Origin: Curtobacterium sp. MCLR17_036
GTDB taxonomy: Bacteria > Actinomycetota > Actinomycetes > Actinomycetales > Microbacteriaceae
Assembly (NCBI RefSeq): GCF_003234445.2
Contig: NZ_CP126269.1
Coordinates: 2,356,001 to 2,420,000 of the forward strand
Length of the DNA stretch: 64,000 nt
Direction of reading: 5' to 3'
The number at the start of each line of letters is the position of its first letter. The first letter of the stretch is position 1. The translations under genes were made by a program, and so were the position numbers. This document shows, in pieces, positions 52,155 to 60,062 of this stretch. The notes under the pieces were generated by a model. That model searched no databases, had not been told where the DNA came from, and saw only the letters and a list, made by a program, of their open reading frames with translations.

Positions 52155-53002
52155 CCCGCTGGCTCATCACCGGCGCCGCCGGCATGCTCGGCCGTGACCT
52201 GCAGGCCGCGCTCGCCGGTCGCGACGTCACCGCGCTGTCCCGTGCGGAGCTCGACATCACCGACCCGGTCGCGGTGGACGCCGCCGTCGCCGGGCACGAC
52301 GTCGTCGTCAACTCCGCCGCGTACACGAAGGTCGACGACGCCGAGACGCACGAGGACGACGCGTACGCGGTCAACGCGACCGGGCCGCGGCTCCTCGCCG
52401 AGGCGGCGGTCCGGCACGGCGCGAAGCTCGTGACGGTGTCGACGGACTACGTGTTCGACGGCCACGGGACCGCGCCCTACGCCGAGGACGCCCCCACCGA
52501 TCCGGTCAACGCCTACGGCCGCACGAAGGCCGCGGGCGAGGCGTTCGTCCGCGAGATCGCCCCGGACAGCTCGTACGTCGTCCGCACCGCGTGGATCTAC
52601 GGCGCGCACGGCCCGAACTTCGCCGCCACGATGCTGCGGCTCGCCGGGTCGCACGACACCGTCAGCGTCGTCACCGACCAGGTCGGACAGCCGACGTGGA
52701 CCGGCGACCTCGCCGCCCGGATCGTCGAGCTCGTCGACTCGGACGCGCCCGCCGGCACCTACCACGGCACGAACGCCGGCCAGGGCTCGTGGTTCGACTT
52801 CACACAGGCGATCTACCGCGAGCTCGGGCTCGACCCGGACCGCGTCCTGCCCACGGACAGCACCGCGTTCGTCCGGCCCGCTCCGCGCCCCGCCTACAGC
52901 GTGCTCGGTCACGACGGCTGGTCGCGCGCCGGGCTCTCGCCCATGCGCGACTGGCGCGACGCGCTGCGCGCCGCGGTCGCCGCAGGTGCGTTGACGGCCT
53001 AG
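52151..53002 (+). CDS. rmlD: dTDP-4-dehydrorhamnose reductase
   Basis: A 283-residue short-chain reductase, the last step to dTDP-L-rhamnose. Motifs are LITGAAGMLGRDL, VVNSAAYTKVDDAE, STDYVFDG, NAYGRTKAAGE (YxxxK) and VRTAWIYG. The GTG overlaps the rmlB stop. A strong hairpin follows the gene, ending the operon that began at 46948. With rmlA and rmlC on the other strand the pathway is complete in this window. Confidence 0.96.
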   Translation: MTRWLITGAAGMLGRDLQAALAGRDVTALSRAELDITDPVAVDAAVAGHDVVVNSAAYTKVDDAETHEDDAYAVNATGPRLLAEAAVRHGAKLVTVSTDYVFDGHGTAPYAEDAPTDPVNAYGRTKAAGEAFVREIAPDSSYVVRTAWIYGAHGPNFAATMLRLAGSHDTVSVVTDQVGQPTWTGDLAARIVELVDSDAPAGTYHGTNAGQGSWFDFTQAIYRELGLDPDRVLPTDSTAFVRPAPRPAYSVLGHDGWSRAGLSPMRDWRDALRAAVAAGALTA

Positions 53003-53018
53003 CCACGGCGCTCTGCCA

Positions 53019-53067
53019 GGAGGCCCGGATCACGTCACCGACGTCGTCGGACGTGAGCCGGGCCTCC
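53019..53067 (+). terminator. Hairpin after rmlD
   Basis: An 18-bp stem with one mismatch (53019-53036 with 53050-53067) and a 13-base loop. The arms start GGAGGCCCGG and end CCGGGCCTCC, making it a member of the dispersed GGGAGGC hairpin family of this window. Confidence 0.7.
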
Positions 53068-53100
53068 CGTCCCGCCCAGGGCGCGCTCCGCTCGCCCTGG

Positions 53101-53106
53101 TAGTGT
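53101..53106 (+). promoter_or_regulatory. -10 box of GT4 gene at 53164
   Basis: TAGTGT just after the rmlD terminator. The leader to the ATG would be about 50 bases and contains GAGGAGA as Shine-Dalgarno. No convincing -35. Confidence 0.35.
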
Positions 53107-53163
53107 CGGGCAGCCGGATGCCGGGACCACGTCCCGCCCGACCACGACGAGGAGACCCGCACC

Positions 53164-54306
53164 ATGACCACGCTCCACGTGCTCGTCGACCAGGTCGTCG
53201 CCCCCGTGCCGGGCGGCATCGGTCGGTACGCCGAAGAGCTGGCGCGACACCTGGTCGACCAGGCACCGAGCGGCTGCGACGTCGTCGGCGTGGTGTCGGC
53301 CGTCGGCTCCGACGACATGGACCACCTGCGCACGCTGCTGCCGGGACTCGCCGCGCTCGACCGGCTGCCGCTGCCCCGTCGTGAGCTCTCGCTCGCCTGG
53401 CAGGGCGGCTTCGTCGGCGGCATCGCCAAGGGCATGGTCCACGCGCCGAGCGTGCTCGCTCCCCTGGTGAAGCACGACCGCTTCCAGGACCCGGGTCGGC
53501 AGACCGTCGTCACGGTGCACGACACGGTGCCGTGGACCAACCCGGAGACCCTCACCACCCGCGGCGTGCACTTCCACAAGGCGATGGTGAAGCGGGCCTG
53601 GAAGTACGCCGACGCGGTCGTCGTCCCGACCCACGCGGTGGCCGGGGCCCTCAACGAGATCCACCGCTTCGACGACCGCCTGCGCGTCATCGGCGGCGCC
53701 CCGAGCGGACGGCTCCGCCTGCCCGTCGACGCCGACCTGCGTGCCGAGCGCCTCGGACTGCCCGACCGCTACGTGCTCGCGGTCGGCACGCTCGAACCCC
53801 GCAAGGCGCTGTCGTCCCTCATCGAGGCGATGGTGCACCCCGACGCACCGACCGACATCCCGCTCGTCGTGTCCGGCCCCGACGGCTGGGGCGACGTCGA
53901 CGTCTACGGGACCGCCGAGCGCGCCGGGCTGTCCCGCGACCGACTCAAGGTGCTCGGCCGCATCGACGACGCCGACCTGGCGGTCGTCTACGACCGTGCG
54001 ACGGTGTTCGTGTTCCCGAGCCTGGCCGAGGGCTTCGGCCTGCCCGTGGTCGAGGCGATGTCCTTCGGCACCCCGGTCATCCACTCGGACGACCCGGCGG
54101 TCGCCGAGGTCGCGTCCGACGCCGGCGTGACCGTCGCCCGGTCGCCGCGGGAGTCCTACCCGGAGCGCCTCGCACAGGCCGTGTACCAGGTCGTCAACGA
54201 CCCGCACCTGGCCGAGCGCCTCGCCGTCGCCGGGCCGGACCGCGCACGCATGTACGACTGGAGCGACGCCGCCGCCGAGACCTGGCAGCTGCACGCCGAC
54301 CTCTGA
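53164..54306 (+). CDS. GT4 family glycosyltransferase (mannosyl/rhamnosyl type)
   Basis: A 380-residue GT-B enzyme. Acceptor-side loop PVPGGIGRYAEELARHL, catalytic-region TVVTVHDTVPWTNPETL, donor-side AVGTLEPRKALSSLIEAM and PSLAEGFGLPVVEAMSFGTPV. It is a separate transcription unit placed after the rmlBD operon and is convergent with the GH16 gene six bases away. Sugar specificity cannot be read; its relatives transfer mannose or rhamnose. Confidence 0.92.
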   Translation: MTTLHVLVDQVVAPVPGGIGRYAEELARHLVDQAPSGCDVVGVVSAVGSDDMDHLRTLLPGLAALDRLPLPRRELSLAWQGGFVGGIAKGMVHAPSVLAPLVKHDRFQDPGRQTVVTVHDTVPWTNPETLTTRGVHFHKAMVKRAWKYADAVVVPTHAVAGALNEIHRFDDRLRVIGGAPSGRLRLPVDADLRAERLGLPDRYVLAVGTLEPRKALSSLIEAMVHPDAPTDIPLVVSGPDGWGDVDVYGTAERAGLSRDRLKVLGRIDDADLAVVYDRATVFVFPSLAEGFGLPVVEAMSFGTPVIHSDDPAVAEVASDAGVTVARSPRESYPERLAQAVYQVVNDPHLAERLAVAGPDRARMYDWSDAAAETWQLHADL

Positions 54307-54312
54307 CGTCGG

Positions 54313-55071
54313 TCAGCGCCGCACGTACGTGTAGGTGCTGTACCAGTCGATGTACAGGTGCCCGGACGCGCCCCAGTCGCCGGTCTGGAACATGTACCGG
54401 TGCTCGGTCCGGGGCACGTCGTGCGTGACCGTGCTGATCACCTTGCCGTCGAGCCGGTAGCGCACGAGCTTGCCGGGGATCCACTCGATCGAGTAGGTGT
54501 GCCAGCGGCGCCAGTCCACGCCGGTGTCGGTGCTCGTCGCCGTGGCCTCGCGACCCGGGCGCATCGAGTGGTGGTGGACCATCGGCCGGGCGTCGAAGTT
54601 GCCCTCCGGGTAGTCGATCTCGCCGTCCGACCAGACGTCCGACGACGGCCAGAGCATGAACGCCGCACCGTTGCCGTCGCCGCCGGTGGCCTTCGCCCGC
54701 ACGGTGAACTTGCCGCCCTTGTGCGACCACGCGCCCTTCGGCGTGCCGAAGGTCCCCGCAGCGCCCCGCTTGCCGTCGAGCCGGACGTCCATGTACCCGT
54801 CGTGCGCGCTGACCTGCGACCCGGAGAAGTACATGCCGCCGGTGCCGTCCGGGTACGGCTGCCAGGTCTTCGCGTAGGTCCGCGCGAACTGGCCGCCGGC
54901 CGCCGCCTTCGTGCTGAACTGCTCGCGGACCGTCTGTCGGAAGTTCCCCACGTCGCCGCGGGGCGCGGAACTCGCCGCGGCCGGCGCCACCGGGACGAGA
55001 CCGCCGGCGACGAGCGCGGCACCGAGGAGGACGACGGCGAGGCTCGCTCGTCTCGAGGCACGGTCCTGCAT
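54313..55071 (-). CDS. Secreted glycoside hydrolase family 16 protein
   Basis: A 252-residue exported enzyme. The signal peptide (SLAVVLLGAALVAGGLVPVAPAAA) ends near residue 33. The GH16 catalytic motif EIDYPE gives nucleophile Glu151, Asp153 and acid/base Glu156, and WHTYSIEWIPGKLVRYRLDG is the typical C-terminal strand. The family cleaves beta-1,3/1,4-glucans or galactans with retention; the substrate is not clear. The ATG is preferred to the upstream extension because it gives a normal signal peptide and follows GGGAG. Confidence 0.93.
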   Translation of the reverse strand: MQDRASRRASLAVVLLGAALVAGGLVPVAPAAASSAPRGDVGNFRQTVREQFSTKAAAGGQFARTYAKTWQPYPDGTGGMYFSGSQVSAHDGYMDVRLDGKRGAAGTFGTPKGAWSHKGGKFTVRAKATGGDGNGAAFMLWPSSDVWSDGEIDYPEGNFDARPMVHHHSMRPGREATATSTDTGVDWRRWHTYSIEWIPGKLVRYRLDGKVISTVTHDVPRTEHRYMFQTGDWGASGHLYIDWYSTYTYVRR

Positions 55072-55556
55072 GGGCTGGTCACTCCCTGACGTGACGGTCC
55101 ACGCCCGTCCGTCGGGCGTCGGGGGCCCGGTCGGCGGCCACCCGCGGATCACGCTAGTTCGGCGGCACGACGGGCACCGCCCCCAGTCCACGCGCGACCC
55201 GGACGGGGGGGGACCCTCCGTCGGCGGCGACCGGGGCGGCCCGGCGGCGCCCGCTCCGACGGGCCGTCGGGCCGCCGGATCCCCCGGGGCGCCGCGCCGA
55301 GGTGCCGCCGTGCCTGCGCGCCACCGCGCAGCTGCGCCGCGATGCCGACGTGCTGGCGCGTGCCGCGGTGCCGGCGTGCCGGTGGTCTGGAGGGCGAGCT
55401 GGTGGGCTGGCGGGCCGGCTCAGGGTCAGGGTCAGGAGTAGTAGCGCCGAGCCGGTGCCGGTGCCGGTGCCGGCGCGGGGCCGGTGCGGTGCCGGTGCCG
55501 GTTCCGGTGCTCGGCCGGTGTCGGGTCCAGCCGCTCGGGACGGTGCCCGTGGTGAC
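55072..55556. other. Gene-free region with CCGGTG-type low-complexity repeat
   Basis: No gene is supported in these 485 bases. The part next to GH16 holds its promoter. The part at 55453-55515 consists mostly of imperfect CCGGTG hexamers, preceded by AGGGTC repeats near 55424-55438. The low complexity makes the long open frames here unreliable. Confidence 0.6.
55151..55156 (-). promoter_or_regulatory. -10 box of GH16 gene
   Basis: TAGCGT on the minus strand, about 80 bases before the ATG. The leader contains GGGAG as Shine-Dalgarno. No clear -35 hexamer. Confidence 0.3.
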
Positions 55557-55838
55557 TCAGGGCCGGTCGCGGCGACGCGTCACGACGGTGACCACGACCG
55601 TGCCGACGGCGGCGACCACCGCGACGACGGCGGCGACGACGGCGACCGTCCGCGCGGAGGTCCACTCCTCGAACTGGCTCTTGGTGGCCACGAGGTGGTC
55701 CCCGGTCGCTCCGGTCCACGACGCCACCGGGTTCAGCGGGCCGGCGGCGGCGAGCTCGGCGACGCACACGACCGCCGCGACGACGACGACCGCTGCCAGC
55801 ACGAGGACGGGCACGAGACGACGCAGACGAGCGGACAT
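55557..55838 (-). CDS. Small two-helix membrane protein
   Basis: A 93-residue protein with two hydrophobic segments (VPVLVLAAVVVVAAVVCVAE and VAVVAAVVAVVAAVGTVVV) separated by a ~30-residue polar loop, ending in RRRDRP. No family recognised. The basic N-terminus and final arginines suggest both ends are cytoplasmic. It stands alone, divergent from the small CxxC gene at 55857 with only 18 bases between them. Confidence 0.65.
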   Translation of the reverse strand: MSARLRRLVPVLVLAAVVVVAAVVCVAELAAAGPLNPVASWTGATGDHLVATKSQFEEWTSARTVAVVAAVVAVVAAVGTVVVTVVTRRRDRP

Positions 55839-55856
55839 GCCGCTACGGTAGCGCGC

Positions 55857-56042
55857 ATGACACGGTGCGAGGAGTGCGGCAGACCGATCACGGGCGAGCC
55901 CGTGCGGACCGCGACGCGGACGCTTGACCGGGCGTGTGCGGACCGGACGACCGCTATCGCGTACGGCATGCTCACCGCCGGCACGCCCTTCGACGCGGCG
56001 GGGGCCCCGGACCTCGGCGACCGACGCCGCAGCGACCGCTAG
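55857..56042 (+). CDS. Small CxxC protein, hypothetical
   Basis: A 61-residue open frame starting [15 protein letters not shown] with one CxxC and a later single Cys (RACADRT), resembling half of a zinc ribbon. The codon pattern is coding-like (GC third positions). Its stop shares CTAG with the convergent purE stop. The gene is too small to be certain; no homologue is recognised. Confidence 0.5.
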   Translation: MTRCEECGRPITGEPVRTATRTLDRACADRTTAIAYGMLTAGTPFDAAGAPDLGDRRRSDR

Positions 56043-56551
56043 ATCGAGTCGCGCAGGCGCGCGGCCTTCTCCTCGACCAGCCGCTCGAGCCCGTCCGCGT
56101 ACTCGGCGAGGCGGGCGGCGACGGCGGGTTCCGACGAGCCGATGATCCGCGCGGCGAGCAGGCCGGCGTTCGCCGCACCGTTGATCGCCATCGTCGCGAC
56201 CGGGATGCCCGCGGGCATCTGCACGATCGAGAGCAGCGAGTCGAGACCGTCGAGACGGGCGAGCTGCACCGGCACGCCGATCACCGGGAGCGTCGTCATC
56301 GACGCGACCATGCCCGGCAGGTGCGCGGCACCGCCCGCTCCGGCGATGACGACGCGGATGCCCCGCCCGGCGGCCTCGCGGGCGAACCGGGTCATCTTGT
56401 CGGGGGTGCGGTGGGCCGAGACGACGTCGGCCTCGAACGGGATGCCGAGCTCGGCGAGGATGTCCGCCGCCGCGCGCATGGTCGGCCAGTCGGAGTCCGA
56501 CCCCATGATGATCGAGACGAGCGGCTGGACGGGGGCGTCGGTGTCGGTCAC
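56039..56551 (-). CDS. purE: N5-carboxyaminoimidazole ribonucleotide mutase
   Basis: A 170-residue class I PurE that converts N5-CAIR to CAIR in purine synthesis, using the product of PurK encoded at 60063. Motifs are [26 protein letters not shown] and [14 protein letters not shown]. The GTG start is six bases after a TAGGCT -10 box that overlaps the upstream gene's stop, so it may be transcribed separately. In most relatives purK and purE are close together; here two glycan genes lie between. Confidence 0.96.
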   Translation of the reverse strand: MTDTDAPVQPLVSIIMGSDSDWPTMRAAADILAELGIPFEADVVSAHRTPDKMTRFAREAAGRGIRVVIAGAGGAAHLPGMVASMTTLPVIGVPVQLARLDGLDSLLSIVQMPAGIPVATMAINGAANAGLLAARIIGSSEPAVAARLAEYADGLERLVEEKAARLRDSI

Positions 56552-56557
56552 GCGACG

Positions 56558-56563
56558 AGCCTA
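56558..56563 (-). promoter_or_regulatory. -10 box of purE (leaderless)
   Basis: TAGGCT on the minus strand, six bases before the purE GTG. Its first three bases are the stop codon of the upstream glycosyltransferase gene. Confidence 0.4.
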
Positions 56564-57658
56564 GCCGAGCAGCACCCGCCGCCAGGAGTCGCCGTCGCGG
56601 CCGATCGTCCGCTCCGTCGCGACCCACCGGGCAGCGCCCTCGTCGGCCCTGCCGTGCTCGACCGCGGCGCGCACGGCCTCCCGCCACGCCGCGGTGTCGT
56701 CGGGGACCGCGACGGCGCCGTGCTGTCGGGCCGCGGCGTACGAGGGGCGGTCCGAGACGACCGCGGGGATCCCGAGCGCGGTGTACTCGAGGAACTTCAG
56801 GTCGCTCTTCGCGCGGTTGAACTCCTCGTCGCGCAGGGGGGCGACACCGGCACGCCACCGCTGCCGGTGCGCGACGAGCCAGCGCGAGAAGGCCGGGTAG
56901 TGGCCGTCGGGAACCTCGAGCCGGCGGTACCAGTCGGCGCCGTCGTCCTCGGTGACGCCGATGACCTCGAGCCGGATCGGCGTGCCGTCGGTCGTCCTGA
57001 GGTCGGTGAAGACGTCGTGCAGCAGCGCGAGGTCGTCGGCGTGGGTGAGCGTGCCCATGTACAGGACCCGGTGCTCGCCGCGGGGCCGGTCGTCGTCGGA
57101 AGCGGGCTCCCCCGGGGTCCAGAGCCCCGGGTCGAGGGCGTTCCGGACGACCGCGACGCTCCGGGCCACGGGCCGGACGACCTCGGCGAGCTCCGGGGTG
57201 CTCACGACGACGGTGTCGGCGCCGCGGACGATCGCGTCGATCGACGCGAGCCGGTCGGGGTCGTACTCGGCACGGGCCAGCCGCTGTCGGCCCGAGGCGG
57301 TGAAGAAGTCGTCGTCGACCTCGGCCACGACCCGCACCCCTCGGGCCGCTGCCGCGTCGAGGAACGGCTGCACGCTGGCGACCGGCAGGACGTCGCGCTG
57401 GACGAGCACGGCCGCGTACCCGGTGGTGTCGGCGCCGGACACGAACGCCGCGGGGTCGACCTGGCGGACCGTGGCGCTCCCACCCGCGGCCAGGTGCTCG
57501 ACGCGGCGGACGACCCGGACGTGCGCCGAAGCGGGGTGCGCCCCGTCGGTGCCGGCCACGACGTACCCGAGCACCGGGAGCGGGGCGGGTGCCGGTGGCG
57601 CCCCGAGCACCGCACGGCGGAGTCGTCGGACGGCCCGGCGGGCGAGATCACGCGGCAT
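56561..57658 (-). CDS. GT-B type glycosyltransferase
   Basis: A 365-residue protein with a degenerate N-terminal half (VLGYVVAGTDGAHPASAHVRVVRRVEHL; VVAEVDDDFFTASGRQRLARAEYDPD) and a clearer GT4-like C-terminal half (HRVLYMGTLTHADDLALLHDVF; NRAKSDLKFLEYTALGIPAVVSD). The family resembles transferases of surface polysaccharide clusters. The ATG at 57658 has GGGAG about ten bases upstream; the ATG three codons earlier does not leave room for it. It lies between GH6 and purE on the same strand. Confidence 0.83.
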   Translation of the reverse strand: MPRDLARRAVRRLRRAVLGAPPAPAPLPVLGYVVAGTDGAHPASAHVRVVRRVEHLAAGGSATVRQVDPAAFVSGADTTGYAAVLVQRDVLPVASVQPFLDAAAARGVRVVAEVDDDFFTASGRQRLARAEYDPDRLASIDAIVRGADTVVVSTPELAEVVRPVARSVAVVRNALDPGLWTPGEPASDDDRPRGEHRVLYMGTLTHADDLALLHDVFTDLRTTDGTPIRLEVIGVTEDDGADWYRRLEVPDGHYPAFSRWLVAHRQRWRAGVAPLRDEEFNRAKSDLKFLEYTALGIPAVVSDRPSYAAARQHGAVAVPDDTAAWREAVRAAVEHGRADEGAARWVATERTIGRDGDSWRRVLLG

Positions 57659-57802
57659 GCGGCCCATTCTCCCGCACCGCCGCGCACGACCGGCACGCCG
57701 ACCAGGAACCCGCACCGGCCCGGCGGCGCCGCGGAGACCTGCGGGCCCGCGCACGCGCGGCTCAGCGCACCCGCACCGCCCCGGCGGCGCCGTGCGGCCC
57801 CG

Positions 57803-57866
57803 CGGCTCAGCGGCTCAGCGGCTCAGCGGCTCAGCGGCTCAGCGGCTCAGCGGCTCAGCGGCTCAG
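57803..57866. repeat. 8-bp tandem repeat, eight copies
   Basis: CGGCTCAG repeated eight times without error (64 bases), beginning inside the GH6 stop region and running downstream. On the minus strand every unit reads CTGAGCCG, and the first contains the GH6 stop. A single CGGCTCAG followed by the same CGCACCCG context also occurs near 57758. Confidence 0.9.
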
Positions 57867-59845
57867 CGCACCCGTACCGTGCTGCACCCGAGCGCGGTGT
57901 CCCCGCCGCGGCCGATGCCGACGGCGGTCAGGCACACCGAGCGCTTGCCGGCCGCCACGCGGACCGACCCCGCGAAGCCGTGCCGTGCGCCGCTGCTGTG
58001 CACGCGGTCGACGTCGCTCCGCGTGCGGTCGGCCACCAGGGTGCCGACGGACCGGCCGCCGACGGTGACCCGCACGGAGACGGACCGCCCGAGGGCGTCG
58101 CGGTCGAAGGCCCAGCCCCGGACCGAGACCCGGCCGGCGGTACCGGCCGTCACGGACTCGCGCTTGCCGACCGGGGCGGCGACGGGCACCGTCACCGTCC
58201 GGCACGGGCCGACGGACCGGTCGGCGCCCGCTCCGGTGTTCCGCGCGACGGCGCACACGCGGTGCTTCCCCGCGCCGACGGGCACCGTGCCGCTGAACCC
58301 GTGGGCCGCGCCCGATCCCCACGTCCGCTGCACGTCGGCGCGGGTGACCCCGGCGGACAGCGAGCGGACCGTCCTGCCGTCGACGGTCACCGCCACGGTC
58401 GTCGCCGACTCGACGGCGTCGCCGTCGAAGGCCCACCCGGTCACCGCGATGCCGGCCGCCGCCACCCGCGCGGACTCGAGCGCGCCGTAGGGGTCGTGTC
58501 GGTAGGCCCGCGCCGTGGCGCAGCCGAGCGCGGTGTCGTCCCCGGCGCCGATCGAGACCGCCGTGACGCAGACGCGGCGCGGACCGGCCGCCGCGGGCAC
58601 CACGACGTCGAACCCGTGGGACCGGCCGACCCCTGCGGAAGCGTCGACGTCGGACCGGTCGGCGTCGGCGGCGATGCTGCCGGCCGCGGCCCCGTCGACC
58701 GTCGCGCGGACCCGGACGGGCTGCGTCGGGTCGTCCTCGTCGTACGCCCAGCCGCGCACGCGCACGCCGCCGCCCGATCCGGCCACGAGTTCGAGGGAGC
58801 CGCGCGGCGACATCTGCGGGGTGGCCGCGCCGAGTCGGGCGTTCGCGACGAGGGACTGCGCGTACGTCGACCACCACTTCCCCGCGGCCGGTCCGCCGTT
58901 GCAGGTGCCGTCGCTCGCACCCGGGGTCTTCACCCAGAGCAGGGCGTCGAGCGCGGTGCCGTCCGCGACGACCCGCGGCGTGGTGCCGAGTCCGGCGCCG
59001 GGTGGGTTGCACCAGGTGCCCCGCCAGCCCTGCCCGTTCCGCGAGGTGTCGATGACGTAGTGCGAGCCCCCGGTCGCCGCGGAGACCTTCTGCGCGTAGG
59101 CCTCTTCCTGGGCGGTCGGGTAGAAGTTCGCGACGTTGGTGAAGAACCCGCGCGCCTGCCGCACGCCCGCACTGTCCAGGCGGGCGGCCATCGTCGCCGG
59201 CTGGACCCAGTTCGAGTTGCCGGCGTCCAGGTAGGCGGGCACCCCGGCGGCGGTCAGCCCGGCGACCGTGCGGGACAGGATCCGGTAGCGCTGCTGGTCG
59301 AGGGCCTGGTCGCACGCGGCGTTGCTGAGCATGGCGAGCGAGTCCGGCTCGACGATCACCGCGACACGGTGTCCGGCGACGGCGGCCGTGACCTGGTCGA
59401 CCCACGCGTCGTAGGACGCCTCGTCGAACCCACCGGCGGAGTACCCGCCGCAGTCCCGGTCCGGGATCGCGTACAGCACGAACACCGCGGTGGTGCCGGA
59501 CTGCTCGGCCCCGCTGACGGCGGTGTCGATCGTCTTCCGCAGCACCGTGCCCTGCGCCCACTCGCCGAGCCAGGTCGCCACCGGGTAGCGGGCGATCGTC
59601 GACGCGGCCGAGGCACCGGCCGCGTCGGACCCGGCGAGCGCGGTCGCGGCCTTGGCGGCCTCGCTCGTCGGGGAACGGTACGGCCCGGCTCCGTACAGCG
59701 ACGCGGCGGTCGCGGAACGGATGTCGGTCGCGGACGTCGCGGACGTCGCGGCGGACGCGGTGGTCGTCGGCAGCAGCGCCCCGACGACGGCGGTGAGCGC
59801 CACGGCGGCGGCGCAGACGACGGCACGGCGCGGACGGCGGTGCAT
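57863..59845 (-). CDS. Secreted glycoside hydrolase family 6 (cellulase-type) protein with three C-terminal repeats
   Basis: A 660-residue exported enzyme. Signal peptide residues 1-32 (ending TTTASA). The GH6 domain (~40-375) has YAIPDRDCGG with Asp131 and VIVEPDSLAML with Asp168 as the probable catalytic acid, plus YLDAGNSNW and ALLWVKTPGASDGTC. GH6 enzymes cut beta-1,4-glucan with inversion. Residues ~380-660 are three ~95-residue repeats (GWAYDEDD, GWAFDGDA, GWAFDRDA) related to repeats of the secreted protein at 34381. The ATG follows GAGGAG. Plant cell wall degradation is the likely role. Confidence 0.94.
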   Translation of the reverse strand: MHRRPRRAVVCAAAVALTAVVGALLPTTTASAATSATSATDIRSATAASLYGAGPYRSPTSEAAKAATALAGSDAAGASAASTIARYPVATWLGEWAQGTVLRKTIDTAVSGAEQSGTTAVFVLYAIPDRDCGGYSAGGFDEASYDAWVDQVTAAVAGHRVAVIVEPDSLAMLSNAACDQALDQQRYRILSRTVAGLTAAGVPAYLDAGNSNWVQPATMAARLDSAGVRQARGFFTNVANFYPTAQEEAYAQKVSAATGGSHYVIDTSRNGQGWRGTWCNPPGAGLGTTPRVVADGTALDALLWVKTPGASDGTCNGGPAAGKWWSTYAQSLVANARLGAATPQMSPRGSLELVAGSGGGVRVRGWAYDEDDPTQPVRVRATVDGAAAGSIAADADRSDVDASAGVGRSHGFDVVVPAAAGPRRVCVTAVSIGAGDDTALGCATARAYRHDPYGALESARVAAAGIAVTGWAFDGDAVESATTVAVTVDGRTVRSLSAGVTRADVQRTWGSGAAHGFSGTVPVGAGKHRVCAVARNTGAGADRSVGPCRTVTVPVAAPVGKRESVTAGTAGRVSVRGWAFDRDALGRSVSVRVTVGGRSVGTLVADRTRSDVDRVHSSGARHGFAGSVRVAAGKRSVCLTAVGIGRGGDTALGCSTVRVR

Positions 59846-59990
59846 GGACACACTCCTCGGACGGTCGACCCCTGACCGGTCCATGGGAACACGCGGTCGG
59901 CGGCGTCACCACCCGCCAGAGCGGGTGCCACCCGAGGGGGTGTCGGCACTCCTGGGGACCGTCCCGGACGTCCGGGTCGCGACCCCGTGA

Positions 59991-60035
59991 CGGACGGGAG
60001 GCCCGTGGCGGCGCCCGCCACGGGCCTCCCGTCCG
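59991..60035 (-). terminator. Hairpin after purK
   Basis: A 21-bp perfect stem (59991-60011 with 60015-60035) and 3-base loop between the purK stop and the GH6 start. The arms CGGACGGGAGGC and GCCTCCCGTCCG are those of the dispersed hairpin family. There is no T-tract. Confidence 0.7.
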
Positions 60036-60062
60036 GTCCCCGTCACGTCGACGGGCCGCCGC

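Noticed and set aside
55302..56042. 246-codon extension of the small CxxC gene
   Set aside because: The upstream part is low-complexity CCGGTG repeat and antisense to the two-helix membrane protein; only the part from the ATG at 55857 looks coding.
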